Made by a program: the position numbers and the translations under genes. Below are positions 14,354-21,595 of a stretch of 21,595 nucleotides of DNA, piece by piece. A model generated the notes under the pieces. That model was not told the DNA's origin. It saw nothing but the letters and a program-made list of their open reading frames with translations, and did not search any database. Source of the DNA: a virus. The stretch spans positions 1 through 21,595 of IMG/VR virus record IMGVR_UViG_3300024999_000447; one strand, given 5' to 3'. Positions within the stretch are counted from its first letter, which is position 1. Each line of letters begins with the position of its first letter.

Positions 14354-14550
14354 TTCGTTTTCCATTTAATTACACTTACTTTACCATATCTATTCCATGC
14401 GTAGACAGCACCACTAAGAGCGATTAGGACTATAGTTTGTGTTAATGACCAATTATATTTAGAGTTTAGGTAATTATATATGGATGCAGATGCCATTAAA
14501 CCAATTCCGATTGCTCCGTATAGATTTACATTTTTCTTATTCATTTTCAT
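14350..14550 (-). CDS. Small membrane protein with two transmembrane helices
   Basis: 66 residues from ATG 14550, chosen because GAAGG stands 8 nt upstream; an in-frame ATG at 14586 has no ribosome site. Two hydrophobic segments are seen: NLYGAIGIGLMASASIYNYL and TQTIVLIALSGAVYAWNRYG, joined by a short loop, with a basic end (VSVIKWKTK). It is probably an inner-membrane protein. Small two-helix proteins of this kind in phages may be exclusion or holin-like factors, but nothing here proves either. It overlaps the Cys4 gene by 4 nt. Confidence 0.7.
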   Translation of the reverse strand: MKMNKKNVNLYGAIGIGLMASASIYNYLNSKYNWSLTQTIVLIALSGAVYAWNRYGKVSVIKWKTK

Positions 14551-14601
14551 AATAAAAACCTTCTTTCTTAATTTATTTTTAATCAATAATTATGTGATGT
14601 T

Positions 14602-15252
14602 TTATTCTGTCTCTTGCAAACTCATATGATAGTCAATCCAATCTTGATTCTCAAGTTTTTTCTTCACAACAATATCAAAATATTCTTTTCGCATTTCTTG
14701 TAATCCGAATTTTTCTAATCCTTTCTTTTTAAAATTTTTATTTACCATTTTAATTATCTCAGTTCTATTCATTGGATAAAGTTTAGTTAATCTGTCTTTC
14801 TCTGCTTTAGTTTCTTCCTCTAATCTAATTCTTTCAGCTTCAATTTGCTTTCTATTTTCTTCCTCTTGATCAACAATATTATCTAAATCAATCTCTAATT
14901 TATTCCATTTATTTTCCATGTGAGCAGGGATAATAACTTCTGGTATTAAAATCTCTTCTATTTCAAACATTTCATAAGGATCTTTTTCATAGTAATAATC
15001 TGAGAAATATGAACCACTTCTTTGCACTGAACGTGTTACACCAAAAGGGAATAATTGAATTTCAACATATCTTTCATCCATTTCCATTAACTGACCTTCA
15101 TCATATTTATATTGATATTTACCTTCATCTTCCCAACTATCGTCTCCAACTTCTTTAAATCCATAAATTTTACCATTATATGTATATGAAAAATCATCTA
15201 AATCAGAATCACCTAACTTTTTAACTATTAACGAAAACAAATTAATATCCAT
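14602..15252 (-). CDS. Hypothetical protein with a charged coiled-coil segment
   Basis: 216 residues from ATG 15252, preferred over the ATG at 15258 because AAAGGAG lies 7 nt before the former and only 1-2 nt before the latter. The N-terminal part is acidic and aromatic (DDFSYTYNGKIYGFKEVGDD). The middle (about 125-160) is a strongly charged helix (RKQIEAERIRLEEETKAEKD), likely a coiled coil. The C-terminal part (NRTEIIKMVNKNFKKKGLEK) is basic. No recognised family. Confidence 0.7.
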   Translation of the reverse strand: MDINLFSLIVKKLGDSDLDDFSYTYNGKIYGFKEVGDDSWEDEGKYQYKYDEGQLMEMDERYVEIQLFPFGVTRSVQRSGSYFSDYYYEKDPYEMFEIEEILIPEVIIPAHMENKWNKLEIDLDNIVDQEEENRKQIEAERIRLEEETKAEKDRLTKLYPMNRTEIIKMVNKNFKKKGLEKFGLQEMRKEYFDIVVKKKLENQDWIDYHMSLQETE

Positions 15253-15301
15253 AATCATTCTCCTTTATTATTTATTTATAATCTCAATTAAAATGAAACA
15301 T

Positions 15302-15799
15302 TTAATGGTTCAACAATTCTTCTTGTTCTTCAAGCCATTTAAGACAATTTACTGCAATGGTACATACATTATTTTCATCCCTAACTACTTTATCTAATTT
15401 ATGAATTTCACAATCAAGACATGATCCATACCAATCCCTAAATTTTGTATGTGGCATTCTAAGACAATTGATCATTTCTTTAGTTAACTTCTGAGGTTTA
15501 TTAATTTTATATGTATCAGAATTAAATCCAGTAAATTCTATAATAATAAGTCCCCTATTCTTTTCATAATAGTTAGCTGGACTAAACTCCATTCCATATT
15601 TATCATAAAAATAACTTGTTTCTTCTTGGTATTTTCCCCATTCATTATTACCTGTTAACTCTTCACCTGAACACCACGTTAAGTTTGATTTATGACAATA
15701 ATTTAAAAATTCATTTGCTAAATCATCTGTTCTACAATTGACTGCGAACTCACCTTTAATAAAATTATTCAGATGTTTTTCAATACTAAACTGTTCCAT
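15302..15799 (-). CDS. Conserved phage protein with an 'AVNCRT' domain and Cys pairs
   Basis: 165 residues. The N-terminal part FIKGEFAVNCRTDDLANEFL at 13-32 and LTWCSGEELTGNNEWGKYQE at 40-59 matches a widespread small phage domain of unknown function ('F.kGk.AV.C.T...A..Fl..C...g..W..Ge.L'). The C-terminal part has CLDCEIHKLDK and CTIAVNCL, four cysteines that may bind zinc. GGAGG with 7 nt spacing supports the start. Confidence 0.75.
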   Translation of the reverse strand: MEQFSIEKHLNNFIKGEFAVNCRTDDLANEFLNYCHKSNLTWCSGEELTGNNEWGKYQEETSYFYDKYGMEFSPANYYEKNRGLIIIEFTGFNSDTYKINKPQKLTKEMINCLRMPHTKFRDWYGSCLDCEIHKLDKVVRDENNVCTIAVNCLKWLEEQEELLNH

Positions 15800-15826
15800 T
15801 CTTTATCCTCCAATAAATCTAATTAT

Positions 15827-16288
15827 TTAACGTAAATTATTTAATTCATTAATAACTTTTGTTAAATCTATTTCTACTTCATCTAAAGTCATATACACAG
15901 CAGTATAATCATCATCTCCGAAATTATGTTCTGATAAAGAATGTGGAATATAATAACACATAATCCAACAAGGAAAACTAAATTTTTGCTTGCACGATAC
16001 CCAACTACCCCATGTATTATCATCTTTATTATTACAATGTTTTTGTTCATATGCCTCAACTTGGTTTTCATTTAAGAAATATACCCACTTAAATTTTCCT
16101 ATGTATTGTGTAAGATAGGGATTATTAATTATTTCACTGTCTATATCTTTAGACTTAATCATTCCAACTTTTTCATGTTCAAGAGCATCTTCTTCCGTTT
16201 TAAACAATCTTCCATCTTCGGTTTCATATACCTCTACATCAACTTCTTGATACACTTTGATATTTTCTTTTACTGTCTTTTTAATCAA
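15827..16288 (-). CDS. Hypothetical phage protein, TTG start
   Basis: 153 residues from TTG 16288 (IKKTVKENIKVYQEVDVEVY...). The frame is open further up to 16393, but those residues would be read from the structured RNA-like element and the untranslated leader, so they are left out. GGAGG lies 12 nt upstream, or GGAGAG 10 nt, the same layout as at the helicase gene. Seen: VYETEDGRLFKTEEDALEHE, a common phage module, then KWVYFLNENQVEAYEQKHC and a Trp/Cys-rich patch (WGSWVSCKQKFSFPCWIMCY). Function unknown. Confidence 0.65.
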   Translation of the reverse strand: MIKKTVKENIKVYQEVDVEVYETEDGRLFKTEEDALEHEKVGMIKSKDIDSEIINNPYLTQYIGKFKWVYFLNENQVEAYEQKHCNNKDDNTWGSWVSCKQKFSFPCWIMCYYIPHSLSEHNFGDDDYTAVYMTLDEVEIDLTKVINELNNLR

Positions 16289-16342
16289 AATTATCACTCT
16301 CCTCCTTTTTATTTTAAATTCCTTGGAAATCGACTTTTTAAA

Positions 16343-16398
16343 GGAAGTTACGAACCCTGAAAGTGGCCTATAGCTTGATTCTTGAAATCGCAACTTCC
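16343..16398 (-). ncRNA. Repeated structured RNA-like element, copy 2
   Basis: The core 16351-16384 is 30/34 identical to copy 1. On the minus strand GGAAGUUGC (16398-16390) pairs with GUAACUUCC (16351-16343) over 9 bp, with one G.U pair that would be an A-C mismatch in a plus-strand RNA, so the minus-strand RNA is the likely active form. Inside are the inner helix GAAUC/GGUUC (16381-16377 with 16356-16352) and a GCU/GGC mini-hairpin. It lies between two genes, 13 nt after the stop codon of the gene at 16412, and ends about 55 nt before the next start. Three U follow the stem, so weak termination is possible. Confidence 0.55.
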
Positions 16399-16411
16399 TG
16401 AAATATGAGAA

Positions 16412-16678
16412 TTAATCTACATTTGTTCCAATACAATTTGGAATTACTTCACACTCATTCATAATTTTTCTCCAAGATGTCATTTCCCCTTCATCTTCAA
16501 ATTCAACATCCAATGTTTTATTATCAACTAAATTAATAGTAAAACCATATTCAAATTGTGATTCGTCTTCTCCACAATAATCATGAACAAAGTAATCAAT
16601 TGCTTGAACAAGATTATTTGCTAAAATCCAATGCTCGTAATCACCATCATTAAATTTGTATAATTTTAACTCTTCCAT
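16412..16678 (-). CDS. Small conserved phage protein, unknown function
   Basis: 88 residues. KLYKFNDGDYEHWILANNLV at 5-24 and AIDYFVHDYCGEDESQFEYG follow a pattern seen in small phage proteins ('YeF.d.dY..WI.A.N...A......Y'), and the C-terminus (EDEGEMTSWRKIMNECEVIP) fits the same family. No catalytic motif. GGAGG with 9 nt spacing supports the start. It is followed by copy 2 of the RNA-like element. Confidence 0.7.
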   Translation of the reverse strand: MEELKLYKFNDGDYEHWILANNLVQAIDYFVHDYCGEDESQFEYGFTINLVDNKTLDVEFEDEGEMTSWRKIMNECEVIPNCIGTNVD

Positions 16679-16706
16679 TTATGTATTCCTCCTAATATTT
16701 ATTTTA

Positions 16707-17000
16707 TTAATCAACTCTTATATCTAGTTGACAGAATGGACAATTTGCATACTCATGAAAAATATCATGTTCTCCACAATACAAAAACCCTACTTTTGGA
16801 GCAAATCTATCAAATGCTACTAATAAATCAAAATAATCTTTCCCACTAATTTTTGCAATAATATTCAATATAGGCATTCCTGCATCCTCTTCTAACCATT
16901 TTCTTTCACTATCATATCCCCCTCTAAAAAATTCCTCTCTTGTGTATGTAGCAACAAACTCTAATGGTGTTTTATATTTAAGCGTAATTTTCTTTTTCAT
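16707..17000 (-). CDS. Small protein with a C-terminal Cys/His cluster
   Basis: 97 residues. The basic N-terminus (KKKITLKYKTPLEFVATYT) leads into a helical middle. The end (CGEHDIFHEYANCPFCQLDI) has C-x2-H...H...C-x2-C, a probable zinc site. No recognised family. The start ATG at 17000 has GAGGAGAG at about 10-12 nt. It is the second gene after promoter P1. Confidence 0.7.
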   Translation of the reverse strand: MKKKITLKYKTPLEFVATYTREEFFRGGYDSERKWLEEDAGMPILNIIAKISGKDYFDLLVAFDRFAPKVGFLYCGEHDIFHEYANCPFCQLDIRVD

Positions 17001-17026
17001 TAATTATACACTCTCCTCAATTTTAT

Positions 17027-17278
17027 TTATTCATCACCTATACGAGTATTACAATTACAATCAGAATAATCTTCTACATCTATCAGTGGACACCACTCTG
17101 GGAAAGAATATCTATCAGTTTCATTATGTATTAATTGATAGTTGTGATTTCTCGTTTCTGTAATTCTATATCTATATTCGCTAAAACGCACACCACCTCT
17201 ACCTTTTGCATTATGGTTAGCAGAAACATTAGGACAGTTTAAACAAGATGTAACTTCTTGAGTATATAATTTAATAAT
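17027..17278 (-). CDS. Small Cys-rich phage protein with a probable AUU start
   Basis: 82-83 residues in a frame that has no ATG, GTG or TTG at its beginning: TGA TAA is followed directly by ATT ATT at 17278 and 17275, with AAAGGGTGAT as ribosome site (6 or 9 nt spacing). The product reads (M)IKLYTQEVTSCLNCPNVS, then a Gly/Arg-rich stretch, FSEYRYRITETRNHNYQ, and YSFPEWCPLIDVEDYSDCNC near the end. The combination of a CxxC pair and 'FPxWCPL' occurs in many small phage zinc proteins, so this is very probably a real gene. It is the first gene after promoter P1. Confidence 0.7.
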   Translation of the reverse strand: MIKLYTQEVTSCLNCPNVSANHNAKGRGGVRFSEYRYRITETRNHNYQLIHNETDRYSFPEWCPLIDVEDYSDCNCNTRIGDE

Positions 17279-17344
17279 TTATCACCCTTTCATCAAAACC
17301 TTCGAAAGAAATATTTCAAATGAATTTATTTACCTCTTGTTAAC

Positions 17345-17374
17345 ATTATAACATACAACCATAATATATGTCAA
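17345..17374 (-). promoter_or_regulatory. Promoter P1 of the small-gene block
   Basis: Minus strand: TTGACA (17374-17369), 18-bp spacer, TATAAT (17350-17345) with TG in the extended -10 position. It lies in the gap after the helicase gene and points at the small genes from 17278 downwards. About 55 nt of leader precede the first gene. Confidence 0.85.
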
Positions 17375-17390
17375 ATATTTATTTTACGAT

Positions 17391-19967
17391 TTATACAATT
17401 CCCTCTACAATCTTTTTACCTAACTTACTAGCAGTACGAATAGTATCGTTATCTTCCAAACATACATCAAACTGACCGACAATTGCTTTACTCTCAGCCA
17501 TCTTTCTTTGAAATCTTTTAATAATTGCATTCTCACATGAATTATCATAATAGAAATGAAAAATCCTATTCTCATCTGTGCTATTTGCCCGATAACCCCT
17601 TCTATTAGATTGACTAACGACATTGACATGATAACTAGGCATGAGGTTTATATATGTTGGAATAAAAACAAGGTTTACACCCACTTGAAGCAATTTAGCA
17701 TTCGATATCAATACTTGAAAATCATCTTTCTTTTTCTCAAGCAAATCTTTTCTCTCGTATGTAGGAACGCTTGTCTTTAAAACAAAACATTTGATATTAT
17801 TTCTTGTCAATAAAGATTCAATTCTTTTTGAAATAGTGTCGCCTTGCATATACTCTCCACCGTTGTTAAAATCAACATATATACAAACTTTTCTGTTCTC
17901 AGAAACTTCTTGCAAAACCCTATCTAATATAGCCTGTTCTTTTGGAAGAATACAATCATCAATACATTTTGGTTGAATAGTTTTACTATTCTCTTCGCCA
18001 TTGTTAATTGTAATACTATCCCAATTAAATGGATTATTAATATAATGTTTTACAATAGAATCCTCATACATTTTAGCATTAAAAGCATTTGCTGATTTAA
18101 TATCACTCCATAGATTGCTCTCTAAGCGTTCCATTTCATCAGTTTGATGTATTTGTACATAGACTTCTTTTAAGTCCGGCAGATCCTTTCCTAAATCTTC
18201 TAATGTGGCAAATATATAGTTCTCAACAAGGTATTTAGAAAAAGTTATTGGGTTGATTCCTTCAATTTCTTTATAATCGCTATCTTTAATTTCGCTTCGG
18301 CCTGATCTGTAATATTCGCCATCTTTCTTTTTAGATACTGCCATCAATGTTCCATATGCTTTAATAAATTCTTCTATTTCCATGACATCATTTGCTTTGA
18401 GTTTATTTGGTAATAATCCTAATAAAAGGTTAAATAATGAGCTACTATATCCATTATTACTTGTGCCTGAAAGTAAAATTATCTTTTTTGCATAATTAAA
18501 TAATGTTCTGGTTGAATTTCCGATAATTGTATTCGATGAGTTAGATTCGTGAATTTCATCGCAAATTACAGAATCAAAATGAATATTTTTGGTCTTTATA
18601 AATCTAATTAAACTACTTTTCTTTGTCTTATCATATGTACTTTGCCATAATACGGCATCACAATTTGAACATTTATAATTTGATTTCTTTGGATTCCCTT
18701 GAAAGTCTTTTTTAGTAAAGAAAACATCTTCCTTTTTCCTTAACTCATTTTGTAAAGGTCTTCCACAGTCAGGGCAACATGCTATAGTTATTTTTTCTTT
18801 AACTTCTTTAATTGTTGAATAACTATAATAACCACCACTTTGGACTTCTTTTTTGTACTTTATTTCCATAGTCTTAATATTTACACCAGATATTCTTTTT
18901 GCATCTAATTTAAAGGTTTCTTTCCCAACAAGAAAATAAGTTGGTTTATCAAATTTTAACTGATTCTTATTATAGATATTAATAAACTCTGATGTTTTCT
19001 TGATGATGTGAATATCTACTTTATCGCCAATACTATTTTTTATTTCATCTTTCCATTGAGTTAAAGTAATTGCTGGAGCAACAATTAATGTTACATAGTT
19101 TTGTTTATTGGGATATAAATGACAATGATTTGCTTTAGTTGAACAAGTGCTTTTACCCGTTCCCATCTCAGCAGCCAAGTATACGAATCTACTTCGTTTT
19201 AATACTTCTAACATAGACTGAATTATAGGAACTTGACCATCAAATGGTTTCATCTTTCCTTCAAACATTTTCTGATTAATATTATTAGGATCAAATAAAA
19301 CTCTAACGTTTTGCTTCAATCTCTCTTTAATAGGATTTAAAAATGCAAATATATACTCTTGAACATCTTCAATTGTACTCCAATCAAAATCTTCCTCGTA
19401 TCCAACTAAAGTCAAAGCATTTAAACTCTGCTTAAACCAAGTAATATTTATTTTATAAACTTTTAAATCTAAATACATTGGACTATTAGTATAAACCGTA
19501 CATTCACTAACACATCCATAACTACTACTATAACTGCTTTTATATTTTAATTGTTCAATTTCATCCTTATCTAAAATCAAACCAACAATTTCACTAGTAA
19601 CAGGCAAATAATGAATATTTCTTAAATACTTTGTGATAATCTCATTCTTATCTTCATTGTTCCAATTTATACAATAATCATTAATTTTAGTATTGTAAAT
19701 AATTGTATGAGTTAAATCATTTTCCATTCTGTCAGATTTATATCTATAATGATTTTCTCTACCATACAATGATTGTTCAAAGAATATATCTTCTCTATCA
19801 CGCAATGAAATATGGTAAGAATGAGAGATTAAATCAGAGCATATTTTTCTGTTTTTAATATGTAAATCGCATAGAGATATTAATATTGGATTGCCTGAAT
19901 CTAAAATTACTAGATCAGAATTACAATTGATAGTATTTTTATCTGTGGTTCTTAGGTATGGTACCAA
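17391..19967 (-). CDS. Large SF2/SNF2-like ATPase (helicase or translocase) with an inserted zinc finger
   Basis: 858 residues. Numbered from TTG 19967: a long N-terminal region of unknown function; Walker A AAEMGTGKST at 265-274; TLIVAPAITLTQWKDEI (motif Ia); an inserted Cys4 zinc finger (C398/C401, C433/C436); VICDEIHES with DEIH at 470-473; LLSGTSN at 498-504 (motif III); and in the second RecA domain LLQVGVNLV near 759 and QSNRRGYR at 786-793 (motif VI). This fits a SNF2-type DNA translocase. The TTG start is preferred over ATG 20015, which lies inside the methyltransferase gene without a ribosome site; GGAGGAGAG lies before the TTG. It follows the methyltransferase gene by 1 nt, so the two probably act together, as helicase-methyltransferase pairs do in phage anti-restriction. 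Confidence 0.8.
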   Translation of the reverse strand: MVPYLRTTDKNTINCNSDLVILDSGNPILISLCDLHIKNRKICSDLISHSYHISLRDREDIFFEQSLYGRENHYRYKSDRMENDLTHTIIYNTKINDYCINWNNEDKNEIITKYLRNIHYLPVTSEIVGLILDKDEIEQLKYKSSYSSSYGCVSECTVYTNSPMYLDLKVYKINITWFKQSLNALTLVGYEEDFDWSTIEDVQEYIFAFLNPIKERLKQNVRVLFDPNNINQKMFEGKMKPFDGQVPIIQSMLEVLKRSRFVYLAAEMGTGKSTCSTKANHCHLYPNKQNYVTLIVAPAITLTQWKDEIKNSIGDKVDIHIIKKTSEFINIYNKNQLKFDKPTYFLVGKETFKLDAKRISGVNIKTMEIKYKKEVQSGGYYSYSTIKEVKEKITIACCPDCGRPLQNELRKKEDVFFTKKDFQGNPKKSNYKCSNCDAVLWQSTYDKTKKSSLIRFIKTKNIHFDSVICDEIHESNSSNTIIGNSTRTLFNYAKKIILLSGTSNNGYSSSLFNLLLGLLPNKLKANDVMEIEEFIKAYGTLMAVSKKKDGEYYRSGRSEIKDSDYKEIEGINPITFSKYLVENYIFATLEDLGKDLPDLKEVYVQIHQTDEMERLESNLWSDIKSANAFNAKMYEDSIVKHYINNPFNWDSITINNGEENSKTIQPKCIDDCILPKEQAILDRVLQEVSENRKVCIYVDFNNGGEYMQGDTISKRIESLLTRNNIKCFVLKTSVPTYERKDLLEKKKDDFQVLISNAKLLQVGVNLVFIPTYINLMPSYHVNVVSQSNRRGYRANSTDENRIFHFYYDNSCENAIIKRFQRKMAESKAIVGQFDVCLEDNDTIRTASKLGKKIVEGIV

Positions 19968-19968
19968 A

Positions 19969-21324
19969 TTAATTACTCTCCTCCCCTCCAAGTTCTTTAA
20001 TAATAAGTTTCCCATTATCTGAACACAAAATATTAAGATAAGGAAGGCTCATTTTGATAATTTTAGTTTCTGTAACATTTTCCCCATTATCATCTTTATA
20101 TTTACTTACTTCCTTCTTCTCAATACTCTTTGTACCTCCAATAGCCACATGTTTACCAGTACCATCTTCTAAAGATATTTCTCCATTAATCATTCCAGAT
20201 GCTAAGAGATTACTAATTTCACCTAATTTAAGTGGTTTAGGAACAACTAATTTCTCTTCACCTAAGTCCTTTAATTCAGTGATTCCTTTTACCCATTTCC
20301 ATATTGAATCATTTTTGCTAATATGAGTTTCAGGAGATTCAGTATATTTATTGTTTTCTTTTGCAGTTTCATAATCAATATAAGGATAATTCATTGATTG
20401 ATATATGTTGTATTGTCTGATGTTAAATTCTGGTTCTGATAGGATTATTTCTTTTACCTCATTGTATTGTTTAGTGAAATCCATTGCTTGCATAGTGTTT
20501 GTGAGGTCATAAGGATGGCGTTTGAGATGAGCAATGAAAATGTATTGTTTGAATTTAGCATATTCTTCTCGATTTGTTTTATATATTGAGTTTTTGAGGA
20601 TGTCAAAGTTTTTAGATAAGATGTCTAAAGAATCTAGAAAATCATCTTTACGAATTACAAATGCAATATATCCTGATTTATAGTCCTTTGATGTTGTGGG
20701 ATTGTATATGATTTGTCTATCTAACAACATTTTTAAGTAGTGTCGAACATTTCTTATTGAGACAGTTTTTCCATTGCTATCAGTTGTTAAAGTTTTCCCA
20801 TAGGGAGGGTTGAACAAAAATAAACTACATATATTTTTCCCGATATTTAACTCTTCGAATGAAGAATTATAACAATCATCAATATTTGTATTATTTTTTG
20901 CAGTTTCAAATCTGTTGCTCTCTAACTCGTTAGCGACAAGAAGAAAGTTATTGCTGTTACTTTTCTTGGGAATAAAGGACTTCATTACGTCTAACCAGTC
21001 TCCATTTCCTGCAAAAAGATCAAAAACTGTGATAGGAAATTTATCTCCATGTCCTAAAGTATATTCACAATTATTTTTAATCATGTCATATTGCTTTGTA
21101 TTTAACCAATAATCATAATAAACATAGTCCATAGGAATATTATGGTTGAGATATTGTTCGGCTAATTCTTGATATATACCTTCTTTTATATAATAATCCT
21201 TAAGGGCATTTTTCTTTAACCAATCAATATCAATTCTTCCGAGAAGTCCTAGCAATCTGTGTGTTTCTTGGGATGCCGTAGGGTAAAATTGGAGTTTACC
21301 TTCTGCTGCTAAACTATTTCCCAT
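19969..21324 (-). CDS. SAM-dependent DNA methyltransferase-like protein (N6-adenine type motifs)
   Basis: 451 residues. Seen: the N-terminal segment AAEGKLQFYPTASQETHRLL at 6-25, like the 'YPTP' segment of phage and mobile-element methyltransferases of the DUF6094 type (my recollection of the family); SAM-binding motif I VFDLFAGNGDWL at 100-111; ANELE at 131-135; and catalytic motif IV FNPPYGK at 171-177. The C-terminal 200 residues show no motif I know and may be a target-recognition or partner-binding part. The ATG at 21324 has only a weak ribosome site (GAGTTGAT). Its target, and whether it still methylates, cannot be read from sequence. It sits between a lipoprotein gene and the SNF2-like ATPase gene. 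Confidence 0.75.
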   Translation of the reverse strand: MGNSLAAEGKLQFYPTASQETHRLLGLLGRIDIDWLKKNALKDYYIKEGIYQELAEQYLNHNIPMDYVYYDYWLNTKQYDMIKNNCEYTLGHGDKFPITVFDLFAGNGDWLDVMKSFIPKKSNSNNFLLVANELESNRFETAKNNTNIDDCYNSSFEELNIGKNICSLFLFNPPYGKTLTTDSNGKTVSIRNVRHYLKMLLDRQIIYNPTTSKDYKSGYIAFVIRKDDFLDSLDILSKNFDILKNSIYKTNREEYAKFKQYIFIAHLKRHPYDLTNTMQAMDFTKQYNEVKEIILSEPEFNIRQYNIYQSMNYPYIDYETAKENNKYTESPETHISKNDSIWKWVKGITELKDLGEEKLVVPKPLKLGEISNLLASGMINGEISLEDGTGKHVAIGGTKSIEKKEVSKYKDDNGENVTETKIIKMSLPYLNILCSDNGKLIIKELGGEESN

Positions 21325-21333
21325 TTAATCAAC

Positions 21334-21595
21334 TCATTTCTTTTTGGTTGTACTAGATTTAGTATTTGGACTTAAAGTAGAACTAGATTTGGGAGGAGTA
21401 GATGGTTTAGTTGTGCTAGGAGCAATAACACCAGTTTTAGGCACAACTTTTTTCTTATGTTTTGTTTCGCCCCAGTCGTCCATATCCAAAACTTCATCTT
21501 CAAACCAAGACATTTCTTCTTCATCATCGGTTTGAACTTGCTGTTGAGGTTGTTGAATTTTATTAGATTTGGCTCCGCAACCGGACAATACAAGA
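21334..21595 (-). CDS. Probable lipoprotein, N-terminus cut by the window edge
   Basis: The frame is open to the window edge. Its first visible residues read LVLSGCGAKSNK, a textbook lipobox (L-S-G-C) at the end of a signal peptide that lies outside the window. A TTG inside this segment (21588) could be mistaken for the start. After the lipid-bearing Cys come a Gln-rich stretch (IQQPQQQVQ), an acidic part (TDDEEEMSWFEDEVLDMDDW) and a Thr/Ser/Pro/Lys-rich tail, typical of a flexible extracellular stalk. Phage lipoproteins can block superinfection or DNA injection; here that is inference. It ends 9 nt before the methyltransferase gene. Confidence 0.7.
   Translation of the reverse strand, partial: LVLSGCGAKSNKIQQPQQQVQTDDEEEMSWFEDEVLDMDDWGETKHKKKVVPKTGVIAPSTTKPSTPPKSSSTLSPNTKSSTTKKK

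Noticed and set aside
15889-16071. Minus-strand frames nested inside other minus-strand genes (15889-16071, 17420-17629, 21372-21593)
   Set aside because: They overlap longer genes with better coding evidence in another frame and have no ribosome site of their own.
16289-16393. N-terminal extension of the gene at 15827 up to 16393
   Set aside because: The extra 35 residues would be translated from the repeated RNA-like element and the leader; no ribosome site precedes 16393, while GGAGGAGAG precedes TTG 16288.

Overview
The window reads as part of the genome of a tailed phage or prophage of a low-G+C Gram-positive host (Bacillota). It is strongly AT-rich. All credible genes lie on the minus strand, are packed tightly, and mostly carry GGAGG-type ribosome binding sites. 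The three clearest promoters are host-type TTGACA / TGnTATAAT sigma-A promoters. No structural, lysis or packaging genes are visible, so this is the early/replication part of the genome. Host and phage type are inferred from gene style only; no database was searched.

Transcription runs from right to left. At the right edge is a probable lipoprotein gene cut by the window (21595-21334), then a DNA-methyltransferase-like gene (21324-19969) and a large SF2/SNF2-like ATPase gene (about 19967-17391). Promoter P1 (17345-17374) then opens a block of more than twenty small genes (17278-8848). Most have no recognisable function. Several resemble small conserved phage proteins, two are membrane proteins, and several carry Cys/His clusters that look like zinc sites. 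Within this block are promoter P2 (10423-10451) and a pair of palindromic operator-like boxes (12054-12098).

Promoter P3 (8719-8747) starts the replication operon. It has a leader of about 170 nt, then an SSB-like gene, a Sak4-like RecA-fold ATPase, a zinc-finger protein, a DnaB-type helicase, a CHC2/TOPRIM primase, an AP2/HNH-type DNA-binding protein, a RecJ-type exonuclease, and the N-terminal PHP domain of a DnaE-type polymerase that runs off the left edge. Together these form a nearly self-sufficient replisome: polymerase, helicase, primase, ssDNA-binding and annealing functions, and an exonuclease.

Four things deserve attention. (1) Two copies of a 34-nt element (8811-8844 and 16351-16384; 30/34 identical) sit inside helices whose arms differ between the copies by compensatory changes. 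This looks like an unrecognised structured RNA. (2) The leader of the SSB-like gene holds a perfect 13-bp inverted repeat that buries its ribosome binding site, with a possible alternative pairing, like a translational switch. (3) At least four genes, recJ among them, have a good ribosome binding site but no AUG/GUG/UUG at usable distance, and an AUU, AUC or AUA codon where the start should be. (4) A lipoprotein, a methyltransferase and a helicase sit together, suggesting a modification, anti-restriction or exclusion function.
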